Shown in pieces: positions 8,449 to 16,816 of a stretch of DNA of 64,000 bases. Location: the NCBI GenBank assembly GCA_963707515.1, contig CAVPQI010000001.1:1736001-1800000 (forward strand), read 5' to 3'. The position numbers and the translations under genes were made by a program. Within the stretch, counting starts at the first letter, position 1. Each line of letters opens with the position of its first letter. Source of the stretch: Sva-07 sp963707515 (GTDB taxonomy: Bacteria > Actinomycetota > Acidimicrobiia > Acidimicrobiales > Ilumatobacteraceae). The notes under the pieces were generated by a model, which was given only the letters and a program-made list of their open reading frames with translations, was not told where the DNA came from and did not search any database.

Positions 8449-8913
8449 TCACGGGCGCGGCGCCCGCGCCCGGCAGTCGGCGCACAACCCGTAGATGTCG
8501 ATCGTGTGGTGGGCCGGCTCGAAGCCGGCGGCGTGGGCGATCTCGTCGAACGCGGCGTCGAGGCGCCGTTCGAGGTCGGTGGTCAGCGTGACGTCGCGCA
8601 CGGTGCCGCAGCGTTCGCAGATCAGGTGGTGGTGGTGCTCGGTGAGATCTTCGGCGAGTTCGTAGCGGGCGTGGTCCGCGCCGTGGACGAGCCGGCGGAC
8701 GATGCCGACGTCTTCCAGCACCGCCAGGTTGCGGTAGGCCGAGCTCTGGGCGAGCGACGGCGAGCGTTCGATCAGCTCGGGGAGCGTGATCGGGCCTGCG
8801 GCGACGGCGAGCGCATCGACGACCGCCCGTCGACCTGCGGTGTACCGCTGGTCGCTCTCGTCGAGCCGATCGCGCACGGTGCGGTGCAGCTCGGAGGCCG
8901 CCCCGACCTTCAT
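8449..8913 (-). CDS. zur: Fur-family zinc regulator
   Basis: About 154 residues. The N-terminal winged helix includes RYTAGRRAVVDAL and LPELIERSPSLAQSSAYRNLAVLEDVGIVRRL, where the recognition helix sits. The dimerisation half has the metal-binding set HHHHLICERCGTVRDV (His cluster plus Cys-x2-Cys) and C-terminal CADCRAR, the four-Cys structural zinc site usual in Zur and Fur. Placement beside znuABC and a Zur-type box makes zinc the likely effector, though sequence alone cannot exclude another metal. It follows nadE with almost no gap on the same strand; GTG 8916 is an alternative start. Confidence 0.85.
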   Translation of the reverse strand: MKVGAASELHRTVRDRLDESDQRYTAGRRAVVDALAVAAGPITLPELIERSPSLAQSSAYRNLAVLEDVGIVRRLVHGADHARYELAEDLTEHHHHLICERCGTVRDVTLTTDLERRLDAAFDEIAHAAGFEPAHHTIDIYGLCADCRARAPRP

Positions 8914-8917
8914 CACG

Positions 8918-10636
8918 TCAGCCTCGGTACCCGTTGGTGATCGGCAGCCGCCGGTCCTTACCGAACGCCTTGCGGGTGACGCGGACCCCCGGCGGCGACT
9001 GTCGCCGCTTGTACTCGGCGAGATCGACGAGCCGCGTGATCCGCCGCACGATGGCCTCGTCGTGGCCGAGCTCGACGATCTCGCCGGCGGTGCGGTCGTC
9101 TTCGACGTACAGCTCGAGGATCGGATCGAGCACCTCGTACGGCGGCAGGCTCTGGTCGTCGCGCTGGTCCGGTCGCAGCTCGGCCGAGGGCGGCTTGGTG
9201 ATCACGGCCTCGGGGATGATCTCGCGTCCGGCGCGCCGGTTGACGTACCGGCACAGCTCGTAGAGCCGCGTCTTCAGCACGTCCTTGATCACCGAGTAGC
9301 CGCCGACCGAGTCGCCGTAGATCGTGAAGTAGCCGACGGCGAGCTCGCTCTTGTTGCCCGTCGTCAACGCCATCCACCCGAACTCGTTGGACAGCGCCAT
9401 CAGCACCATCCCCCGGCAGCGGCTCTGGATGTTCTCCTGGGTGAGCCCCGGCTGGCGACCCTCGAACGAGGGGCCGAGCATGTCGAGATAGGCCTGGAAG
9501 GCCGGCTCGATCGACACGGTCCGGTAGTCGATGCCGAGGTTCTCGGCGAGCAGCGCGGCGTCGGACTTGGAGTGATCGCTGGAGTAGCGCGACGGCATCG
9601 ACACGCCGTGGACGTGGTCGGCGCCCAGCGCATCGACCGCGACGCAGGCGACGAACGTCGAGTCGATGCCTCCGGAGAGGCCGATGACGACGTCGCTGAA
9701 GCCGTTCTTGTGGCAGTAGTCGCGGGTGCCGAGGACGAGCGCGTCGTACAGCTCCTCGTCGGGGTCGAGCAGCTCGGCGATCGAGTTGTCGCCGACGGCG
9801 TCGGGGCTGATCGGTGACTCGCTGACGAGGACGGTCGGCAGCAGCCGCTCGGTGATCCGGCCTCGGGGGTCGAGCAGGCGCTTGCGGTACACCGGCGGCA
9901 CGGGAACGTCGACGATCAGCAGGTGCTCGACGAACTGCGGCGCCCGGGCGAGCAGACGACCCTCGTGATCGAACGCCACCGAGCCGCCGTCGAAGACGAG
10001 TTCGTCCTGACCGCCGACCTGGTTGACGTAGAGGATCGCCGTGTGGGCGTCGGTCGCCCGGGTGGCCAGCAGCCGCTCGCGCTCGGCGGCCTTGCCGGTG
10101 TGGAACGGCGACCCGTTGATGTTGATGCTCACTTCGGCGCCGGCTGCAGCCTGCGTGGCGACCGGCCCGAACGGGCTCCAGATGTCTTCGCACACCGAGA
10201 TGCCGACCTTGACGCCACCGATGACGAACAGCTCGAGCGGGTCGGAGTCCTCGCCCGACGTGAAGTAGCGGGCCTCGTCGAAGACGGTCGAGTTGGGCAG
10301 CAGTCGCTTGTGGTAGCGCCCGGCGACCTGGCCGTCGACGCACACTGCGGCGGCGTTGTAGAGATCGCGGTCCTGGTCGACGAAGCCGACCACCGCCGCG
10401 CACCGTCCGGTTCGTTCGGCGATCCGGGCGACGACGTCGAGGTTGTCGGCGACGAACCCGGGCTTGAGAACGAGGTCTTCGGGCGGGTAGCCGACGGTGG
10501 AGAGCTCGGGGAAGGCAACGACGTCACAGCCGGCGCGTTCGGCCTGCTCGTAGGCAGCGAGCATCTTGGCGAGGTTGGCGTCGAGGTCGCCGACGGTCGG
10601 GTTGAGCTGGGCGAGGGCGACGCGCAGGACGGTCAC
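8918..10636 (-). CDS. nadE: Glutamine-dependent NAD+ synthetase
   Basis: 572 residues, two domains. The N-terminal nitrilase-like glutaminase domain has the Glu-Lys-Cys triad: E44 in FPELSTVGYPPEDL, K110 in RYHKRLLPN and C149 in GISVCEDIW. The C-terminal synthetase domain has the ATP pyrophosphatase P-loop SGGIDS at 321-326 and TTGNKSELAVGYFT. The enzyme amidates nicotinic acid adenine dinucleotide to NAD+ using ammonia channelled from glutamine. A -10 hexamer TAGCCT (complement 10644-10649) 7 bases before the GTG suggests a leaderless message. zur follows immediately, so the two may share a transcript. Confidence 0.95.
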   Translation of the reverse strand: MTVLRVALAQLNPTVGDLDANLAKMLAAYEQAERAGCDVVAFPELSTVGYPPEDLVLKPGFVADNLDVVARIAERTGRCAAVVGFVDQDRDLYNAAAVCVDGQVAGRYHKRLLPNSTVFDEARYFTSGEDSDPLELFVIGGVKVGISVCEDIWSPFGPVATQAAAGAEVSININGSPFHTGKAAERERLLATRATDAHTAILYVNQVGGQDELVFDGGSVAFDHEGRLLARAPQFVEHLLIVDVPVPPVYRKRLLDPRGRITERLLPTVLVSESPISPDAVGDNSIAELLDPDEELYDALVLGTRDYCHKNGFSDVVIGLSGGIDSTFVACVAVDALGADHVHGVSMPSRYSSDHSKSDAALLAENLGIDYRTVSIEPAFQAYLDMLGPSFEGRQPGLTQENIQSRCRGMVLMALSNEFGWMALTTGNKSELAVGYFTIYGDSVGGYSVIKDVLKTRLYELCRYVNRRAGREIIPEAVITKPPSAELRPDQRDDQSLPPYEVLDPILELYVEDDRTAGEIVELGHDEAIVRRITRLVDLAEYKRRQSPPGVRVTRKAFGKDRRLPITNGYRG

Positions 10637-10660
10637 CGGGCCGAGGCTATTCGTTCGGAT

Positions 10661-10685
10661 GGCGAGAACGAGCCTCGTTCTCGCC
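10661..10685. promoter_or_regulatory. 25-bp palindrome in the nadE/acylase divergent promoter
   Basis: Two perfect 12-bp arms, GGCGAGAACGAG and CTCGTTCTCGCC, flank a single central C. It covers the -35 region of nadE (-10 at 10644-10649) and lies 23 bp upstream of the weaker -10-like CACGAT (10709-10714) of the acylase gene. The symmetry, with almost no loop, favours a protein-binding operator over an RNA hairpin. The regulator is unknown. Confidence 0.6.
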
Positions 10686-10720
10686 GGGCCGTCTCACGGT
10701 GAATCTGGCACGATGGCCTC

Positions 10721-13270
10721 GTGCGCAAACGGTCGTGGATGATCGCCGGTCTCGTCGTGTGCGTCTCCTGCTCACCGGGCGACGGCCCGGAGTCGATCCC
10801 GCTGCCGACGTCACCCGACACGACATCGACGACCACGACCACCTCCACGACGACCACGACGACCCTCGTGCCGCCGACCTACCAGGCGACGATCCGGCGC
10901 ACGACGGACGGCGTGCCGCACATCTCCGGCGCCTCGCTGACCGACGTCGCCTACGGCCAGGGTTGGGTCAGCGGCGAGGACCACGGATGCACGTTGCTCG
11001 ACCAGGTGTTGAAGGTCACCGGCACCCGATCGGCCGCCCTCGGCCCGGGTCCGGAGGGCGGGAACGTCGCCAGCGACTTCGCCTGGCGGGCGATCGGCAT
11101 CGCCGACATCGCCGCTGCCGACTTCGAGCAGACCGCGTCCGCCGACGTCGTCGAAGCGTTCGAGGCCTTCACCGCGGGATGGAACGACCAGCTCAGCGAC
11201 GTCGGTCCCGATGGGCTGACCGGGTGGTGTGCCGGGGCCGCCTGGGTGCGGCCCCTCGAAGCGGTCGAGACGTACACCTACGCCCGCTCGATCGCCCTGC
11301 TGGCGAGCAGCGGGCAACTCGTCGACGTCCTCGGCAACGCCCAGCCACCGGCCGCACCGGTGACCGGGTTGCGGGCACCGGAACGGGCAATCGACCACCG
11401 CGGATTCGAGGAGGCCGTGGCGGCGCTCGGGCTGGGCGACGACGATGTCGGCAGCAACGGCTGGGCGATCGGGCGCGACCGGGTCGAGGGTGCGGCGGGG
11501 AGCCTGCTCCTCGCCAACCCGCACTTCCCGTGGGAGGGCGAGCTGCGCTTCGCCGAGGCCCAGCTGACGGTGCCGGGCGAGTTCGACGTGTACGGCGCCC
11601 AGCTGCTCGGTGTGCCGGGCATCGGCATCGGCTTCACCGACGGCCTCGCCTGGACGCACACCGTCTCGGCCGGCAATCGGATGACCGGCTACCTGCTGAC
11701 CCTCGATCCTGCGTCGCCGACCAGCTACCTCGTCGACGGCGTCTCGCAGCCGATGACGACGACCGAGGCGTCGGTCGACATCCTGCGCGCCGACGGCACG
11801 CTCGACACAGAGACGCGCACGCTCTACCGCAGCGAGTTCGGCCCGATCATCGACTTCCCCGGCATTGGCTGGACGACGTCCAACGTCCTCACGTACCGCG
11901 ACGCCAACATCGACAACGACGAGTTCCTCGAGCAGTACCTGAAGATGCCCGACGTCACCTCGATCGCTGACCTGCAGGCGCTGACCGCCGAATATCAGGG
12001 GGTGCCGCTGTTCAACACGATCGCCAGCGACGGCGACGGCAACGTCTGGTACGCCGACACCTCGGCGACACCGAACCTCAGCGACCAAGCACTGCAGCTG
12101 TACGTCGACGCGCTGTTCACCGACCCCGTGACGCAGATCGCCTACGACCAGGGCTTCGTGCTGCTCGACGGGGCGGACAGCCGGTTCCGGTGGGAGGACG
12201 TCCCCGGCGCCCGTGATCCCGGCCTGGTGCCCTACGCCGAACAGCCGATGGTCGATCGCAGCGACTACGTCTTCAACGCCAACGACAGCTTCTGGGTGCC
12301 GAGCGACGAGTTCACCCTGACCGGCCCGTATTCGCTCCTCCACGGCACGCAACAGACGCCGCTGTCGATGCGCACCCGCCAGAACGCCGCCGTGCTCAGC
12401 ACCGCCAACCGCGCCGGCCTGTCCGGGCCGGAGGGGATGTGGTCGAGCGAGGAGGTACTCGGTGCGGCGTTCCAGAACGGGGCGATGACGTCGACACTGC
12501 TGCTCGACGCCACCGTCGCCGCCTGCCAGGCGACGCCCGTCGTCGACGTGCCCGACCTCGCCGCCGCCGACGGTTCGGTGACGTTGCCGGCGGCGAGCGT
12601 CGACGTCAGCGCGGCCTGCTCGGTGCTCGCCGGCTGGGACGGCGTGTTCGACCTCGACCGCGCCGGCCCGGTCGTCTGGCGCGAGACGATGGCCCGCTTC
12701 GACGACGCCGCGTTCTCCGGCTCCGGCCCGCTGTTCGACGACGCCTTCGATCCCGCACGCCCGACGGTCACGCCAGCCACGCCCGCGGCCCACCCGGCGG
12801 CCCTGCTCGAGGCGCTGGCGCGCGCCGTGCAGACCATCGGCAACGCCGGTTTCGGTGTCGACACGACGCTCGGCGCGGCGCAGTTCACGGAACGCTCCGG
12901 CAGGCGCATCCCGATCCACGGCAGCACCGGCCACGACGGCGTGACCAACGTCGTCGACTGGTCGGGCGGCGTCTCGTCGAGCGAGCCGCAGCCGAGCCGT
13001 GGCGAGGCGGCGACACCGGGGACCGCCCTCCACGGCGACGGGTACCGGGTCAACAGCGGCACCAGTTTCGTGATGACCGTCGATCTGCGCGGCGAGGAGC
13101 CGGTGGCGTGGGCGTTGCTCGTCTACGGGCAGACCGGTGATCGCTCGTCGCCGTGGTTCGATGTGCAGACCGAGGCGTTCAGCCGCAAGCAGTGGCGCTC
13201 GGTCGTCCGCACCGACGAACAGATCGACGCCGATCCGAACCTCGACGTCTACGTCGTCAGCGGTCGCTGA
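10721..13270 (+). CDS. Penicillin/acyl-homoserine-lactone acylase family lipoprotein
   Basis: 849 residues, a full-length Ntn-hydrolase precursor of the penicillin amidase superfamily. A short signal peptide ends in a probable lipobox Cys (VCVSC), then a Thr-rich linker. The alpha-subunit is about residues 50-230. Autocleavage would expose Ser 245 in GSNGWAIG as the beta-subunit nucleophile, followed by AWTHTVSAGN and, near residues 518-524, FNANDSFW with the oxyanion-hole Asn. The substrate could be N-acyl homoserine lactones, aculeacin-like lipopeptides or beta-lactams; sequence alone does not decide. It is a single gene divergent from nadE. Confidence 0.85.
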   Translation: MRKRSWMIAGLVVCVSCSPGDGPESIPLPTSPDTTSTTTTTSTTTTTTLVPPTYQATIRRTTDGVPHISGASLTDVAYGQGWVSGEDHGCTLLDQVLKVTGTRSAALGPGPEGGNVASDFAWRAIGIADIAAADFEQTASADVVEAFEAFTAGWNDQLSDVGPDGLTGWCAGAAWVRPLEAVETYTYARSIALLASSGQLVDVLGNAQPPAAPVTGLRAPERAIDHRGFEEAVAALGLGDDDVGSNGWAIGRDRVEGAAGSLLLANPHFPWEGELRFAEAQLTVPGEFDVYGAQLLGVPGIGIGFTDGLAWTHTVSAGNRMTGYLLTLDPASPTSYLVDGVSQPMTTTEASVDILRADGTLDTETRTLYRSEFGPIIDFPGIGWTTSNVLTYRDANIDNDEFLEQYLKMPDVTSIADLQALTAEYQGVPLFNTIASDGDGNVWYADTSATPNLSDQALQLYVDALFTDPVTQIAYDQGFVLLDGADSRFRWEDVPGARDPGLVPYAEQPMVDRSDYVFNANDSFWVPSDEFTLTGPYSLLHGTQQTPLSMRTRQNAAVLSTANRAGLSGPEGMWSSEEVLGAAFQNGAMTSTLLLDATVAACQATPVVDVPDLAAADGSVTLPAASVDVSAACSVLAGWDGVFDLDRAGPVVWRETMARFDDAAFSGSGPLFDDAFDPARPTVTPATPAAHPAALLEALARAVQTIGNAGFGVDTTLGAAQFTERSGRRIPIHGSTGHDGVTNVVDWSGGVSSSEPQPSRGEAATPGTALHGDGYRVNSGTSFVMTVDLRGEEPVAWALLVYGQTGDRSSPWFDVQTEAFSRKQWRSVVRTDEQIDADPNLDVYVVSGR

Positions 13271-13511
13271 GACGGCGGTCACGCCCGCCACCAGCGACGG
13301 GCTCTCGTTCACACGCCGTTCACAATCGGGCAACGACTCGGCAATCGGACGCTGCGAGCATGCCGTCGCGAGAGCGGGCGACTCCTTGGTTATGGTGCGC
13401 CTGCATCCGCAGAACCCGGTGCTGCGCACTCGGCCGTTGACGGTGTCACGAGATCCCGACAGCACCGAGGCACCGCACCCCAACAACCGTGGACGGAATT
13501 GAGGACAAACA
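13271..13511 (+). promoter_or_regulatory. glnII upstream region with candidate GlnR site
   Basis: No gene is visible in these 241 bases. Two direct GTTCAC half-sites lie 11 bp apart (13307-13312 and 13318-13323), which loosely matches the paired a/b boxes bound by GlnR in other actinobacteria. A -10-like TATGGT is at 13390-13395, and GAGGA at 13500-13504 is the Shine-Dalgarno of glnII. The GlnR assignment is inference from gene context. Confidence 0.4.
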
Positions 13512-14516
13512 GTGGTTTACAAGGCTGAATACATCTGGATCGACGGAACGCAGCCGACGCAGAAGCTGCGCTCGAAGACGAAGGTCCTCCCAGACGGCGC
13601 TGAGCTGCCGATCTGGGGCTTCGATGGTTCGAGCACCAACCAGGCGACGGGCGACAAGAGCGATTGCGTGCTCAAGCCGGTGGCCAGTTATCCCGACCCG
13701 ATCCGCGGTGGCGACGACGTCCTCGTGATGTGCGAGGTGATGCTCGTCGACGGCAAGCCGCACCCGAGCAACACCCGCGCCGCGGCGGCCAAGGCAGCCA
13801 AGAAGTACAAGAAGCACGAAGCACTGTTCGGCATCGAGCAGGAGTTCACGCTGATGAAGAACGGGCGGCCGTACGGCTTCCCGCCGGCCGGCTACCCCGA
13901 GCCGCAGGGTGGCTACTACTGCGGCGTCGGTGAGGACGAGATCCACGGCCGCCCGCTCATCGAGGACCACCTCGAGGCGTGCCTCGCCGCCGGACTGTCG
14001 ATCTCGGGCATCAACGCCGAGGTCATGCCCGGACAGTGGGAGTTCCAGGTCGGCCCGCTCGACCCGCTCGAAGTGTCCGACCAGCTGTGGATCGCCCGCT
14101 GGTTGCTGTACCGGATCGGTGAGGACTACGGCATCGCCGCCACGATCGAGGCCAAGCCGGCCAAGGGTGACTGGAACGGCGCCGGCGCCCACACCAACTT
14201 CTCGACCATCGAGATGCGTGAGGAGGGCGGCTACAAGTACATCGAAGACGCCTGCAAGGCGCTGGGCGAGAAGGCCGAGCTGCACATCAAGAACTACGGC
14301 GTCGGCGTCGAGGACCGCCTCACCGGTGCGCACGAGACGCAGCGCTGGGACCAGTTCAGCTACGGCGTGTCCGATCGTGGCGCCTCGATCCGCATCCCGT
14401 GGCAGGTCGCCGTCGATCAGAAGGGCTACCTCGAGGACCGTCGCCCGAACGCCAACGTCGACCCGTACGTCGTCACCCGCCTCATGGTGGAGACGGTCTG
14501 CGGGGCGATGAAGTGA
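13512..14516 (+). CDS. glnII: Glutamine synthetase, GSII (eukaryotic-type)
   Basis: 334 residues, the short GSII class found in plants, Rhizobium, Frankia and Streptomyces. Family motifs are WGFDGSSTNQA near residue 36, the ATP and metal segment FGIEQEFTLM, NAEVMPGQWEFQVGP, NGAGAHTNFST and DRGASIRIP. It condenses ammonia and glutamate to glutamine using ATP and is not controlled by adenylylation. GTG 13512 follows GAGGA. The gene is closed by a strong terminator at 14566-14591, so it is a separate transcription unit from glnA2. Confidence 0.93.
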   Translation: MVYKAEYIWIDGTQPTQKLRSKTKVLPDGAELPIWGFDGSSTNQATGDKSDCVLKPVASYPDPIRGGDDVLVMCEVMLVDGKPHPSNTRAAAAKAAKKYKKHEALFGIEQEFTLMKNGRPYGFPPAGYPEPQGGYYCGVGEDEIHGRPLIEDHLEACLAAGLSISGINAEVMPGQWEFQVGPLDPLEVSDQLWIARWLLYRIGEDYGIAATIEAKPAKGDWNGAGAHTNFSTIEMREEGGYKYIEDACKALGEKAELHIKNYGVGVEDRLTGAHETQRWDQFSYGVSDRGASIRIPWQVAVDQKGYLEDRRPNANVDPYVVTRLMVETVCGAMK

Positions 14517-14565
14517 CCGCGTGCCCGGCGCTCGCCGCCGGGTGACCGACACACCGACTGGCGAG

Positions 14566-14591
14566 AGAGCGGGAGCTTCGGCTCCCGCTCT
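14566..14591 (+). terminator. Rho-independent terminator of glnII
   Basis: Perfect 11-bp stem (14566-14576 and 14581-14591) with a stable TTCG tetraloop, followed by a short T run (14591-14593). It separates glnII from glnA2. Confidence 0.85.
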
Positions 14592-14626
14592 TTCACTCTC
14601 CGTCCCAGTCACGACAGAATCGGGGG

Positions 14627-15974
14627 ATGACCAACATGTTGGATCAACAGCGCGACTACGTGCTCCGCAGCGTCGAAGAGCGCGGTGTTCGCCTGGTGCG
14701 CCTCTGGTTCACCGACGTGTTGGGCACGCTGAAGAGCCTCGCCATCTCGCCCGCCGAGCTGGAGAACGCGCTCGTCGACGGGATGACGTTCGACGGCTCG
14801 TCGATCGACGGATTCTCCCGGGTCCAAGAAGCCGACGTCTTGGCCATCCCCGACCCGGACACGTTCGAGCTGCTCCCGTGGGGCGACGCCAAGGTGCCCG
14901 AGGCGCGCATCTTCTGCAACATCCACCACCTCGACGGCACGCCCTTCGAGGGTGACCCGCGCCAGGTGCTGCAGCGCCACGTCCGCGACGCCCATGCCGC
15001 CGGCCTGACGTTCTACGTCGCCCCCGACGTCGAGTTCTTCTACTTCGACCCGCCCGTGCCGGGCCAGGCGCCGATCCCCATCGACCAGGGCGGTTACTTC
15101 GACCTGACCACCAACGACGTCACCGGTGAGCTGCGCAAGCAGACGATCCGCACCCTCGAGACGATGGGCATCCCGGTCGAGTACAGCTTCCACGAGGACG
15201 CTCCCGGTCAGCAGGAGATCGACCTCCGCCACACCGACGCGCTCGACGATGGCCGACAGCGTGATGACATTCCGCCTCGCGGTCCGTGAGGTCGCCTCGC
15301 ACCACGGCGTCCACGCCACATTCATGCCCAAGCCGCTCGAGGGCGTGCAGGGCTCGGGCATGCACGTCCACCTGTCGCTGTTCCGCGGCGACGAGAACGC
15401 GTTCTACGACGCCGACGACGACTACCAGCTGTCGCAGACGGCGAAGCACTTCATGGCCGGCCTGCTTCGTCATGCCGCCGAGATCACCGCCGTGACCAAC
15501 CAGACGGTCAACAGCTACAAGCGCCTGGTGCCGGGCTTCGAAGCGCCGGTGCACGTCAGCTGGGCGCGCAACAACCGCAGCGGCCTGATCCGGGTGCCGA
15601 TCCCCAAGCGGGGCAACCCGATGGCGACGCGCATCGAGTACCGCTCCCCGGACCCGGCGTGCAACCCGTACCTCGCCTTCAGCCTGCTGCTCGCCGCCGG
15701 CATGCGCGGCATCCGCGAGGAGTACGAGCTGCCCGACGAGGCCGACGCCAACCTGTTCGAGATCGGCGACGACGTGCTCGCCAAACTCGGCATCCAACAG
15801 CTGCCGCAATCGCTGGCCGATGCGCTGGCGGTGATGGAGAAGTCGACCCTCGTGCACGAGGCGCTCGGTGAGCACATCTTCGAGTGGTTCCTGCGCAACA
15901 AGCGCAGCGAGTGGCGTGGCTACAAGACGCAGGTGACCCCGTTCGAGCGCGATCGTTACTTGATGTCATTGTGA
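14627..15974 (+). pseudogene. glnA2: Glutamine synthetase type I (GlnA2-like), frameshifted
   Basis: The two frames together give a ~448-residue GSI protein closely resembling mycobacterial GlnA2 from end to end. Frame one (14627 to about 15245) has RLWFTDVLGTLKS, FDGSSIDGF and EDAPGQQEIDLR. Frame two resumes at MADSVMTFR and carries KPLEGVQGSGMH, NSYKRLVPG and EYRSPDPACNPYLAF. One extra base (around 15245, in CTCGACGATG) explains the break. The usual adenylylation Tyr is Phe (NLFEIGDD), so it would not be controlled by GlnE. A -10-like CAGAAT lies 6 bases before ATG 14627, suggesting leaderless expression. Sequencing error and real inactivation are both possible. Confidence 0.85.
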
Positions 15975-15984
15975 GGACATCGAC

Positions 15985-16668
15985 GTGAGCGCCCGAGATT
16001 CCATGCTGGTGGTCGTCCCCGACCCGGCCTCGCCGGATCTGGCGCGCACACTCGACCTCGGCGGCTACTCGTGGAAGGCGTTGTCGCCCGCCGACGACGA
16101 CACCCGGGCGGGCACGTTCGCCGGCGCCGTCGTCGACCTCTCCGCCGACGCCGAGGCGGCGTGGTCGTTCCTGCGCAACCTGCGCAAGCACGGCGAGCAC
16201 CGCATCCCCGTGCTCCTCCTCGTCGGCGGCGGCCAGCTCCGCGACCTCGAGCACCGCGACGAGCTGTTCGACGACTTCTGCCTCACGCCGTTCCATCCCG
16301 CCGAGCTCGAGGCGCGGTTGCGCCACTTGATGGCGGGCGACGTCGACCTGCAACGGGCCGATCTCGTCGAGTACGGCGAGTTGACGCTCAACCTCGAGAC
16401 GTACCAGGCGGCGATCGCCGGCCGCCCGCTCGACATGACGTACATGGAGTACGAGCTGCTGAAGTTCCTCGCTCAGAACCCGGGCAAGGTGTTCACCCGC
16501 GAGATGTTGCTGAGCCGGGTGTGGGGCTACGAGTACTACGGCGGCGCCCGCACGGTCGACGTCCACGTGCGACGCCTGCGGGCCAAGCTCGGTGAGGAGC
16601 ACGCCGGTCTGATCCAGACCGTCCGCTCCGTCGGGTACCGCTTCGGTCAGTCCCGCTGGGACACCTGA
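15985..16668 (+). CDS. glnR: GlnR-like OmpR-family regulator
   Basis: 227 residues. The N-terminal receiver-like domain is atypical (AVVDLSADAEAAW, with acidic pocket residues not in the normal arrangement), as in GlnR orphan regulators that work without phosphorylation. The C-terminal winged helix (about 130-225) has LDMTYMEYELLKFLAQNPGK, TREMLLSRVWGYEYYGGART and VDVHVRRLRAKLG. GTG 15985 follows GAGGA and lies 10 bases after glnA2. Sitting behind two glutamine synthetase genes strongly supports a role as the global nitrogen regulator that activates gln genes. It could be another OmpR-type regulator, but context argues against that. Confidence 0.82.
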   Translation: MSARDSMLVVVPDPASPDLARTLDLGGYSWKALSPADDDTRAGTFAGAVVDLSADAEAAWSFLRNLRKHGEHRIPVLLLVGGGQLRDLEHRDELFDDFCLTPFHPAELEARLRHLMAGDVDLQRADLVEYGELTLNLETYQAAIAGRPLDMTYMEYELLKFLAQNPGKVFTREMLLSRVWGYEYYGGARTVDVHVRRLRAKLGEEHAGLIQTVRSVGYRFGQSRWDT

Positions 16669-16816
16669 GAGCTCGGGTCGGCTGGGCCGAACCCCGGGGC
16701 GGGGCTTCGCTCCATGACGGTCGGATGCGCAGCCTCAGCGGGTCACATCGGAAGGAGTGATCCCGGGTCACGCGTTCGCCTCATCGGCTTGATACTGGCA
16801 GTGCTGATCACGGCAA

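Noticed and set aside
10811..13486. 891-codon open frame antisense to the acylase
   Set aside because: Composition is Arg/Gly/Ala noise, and it covers the well-supported acylase gene; not a gene.
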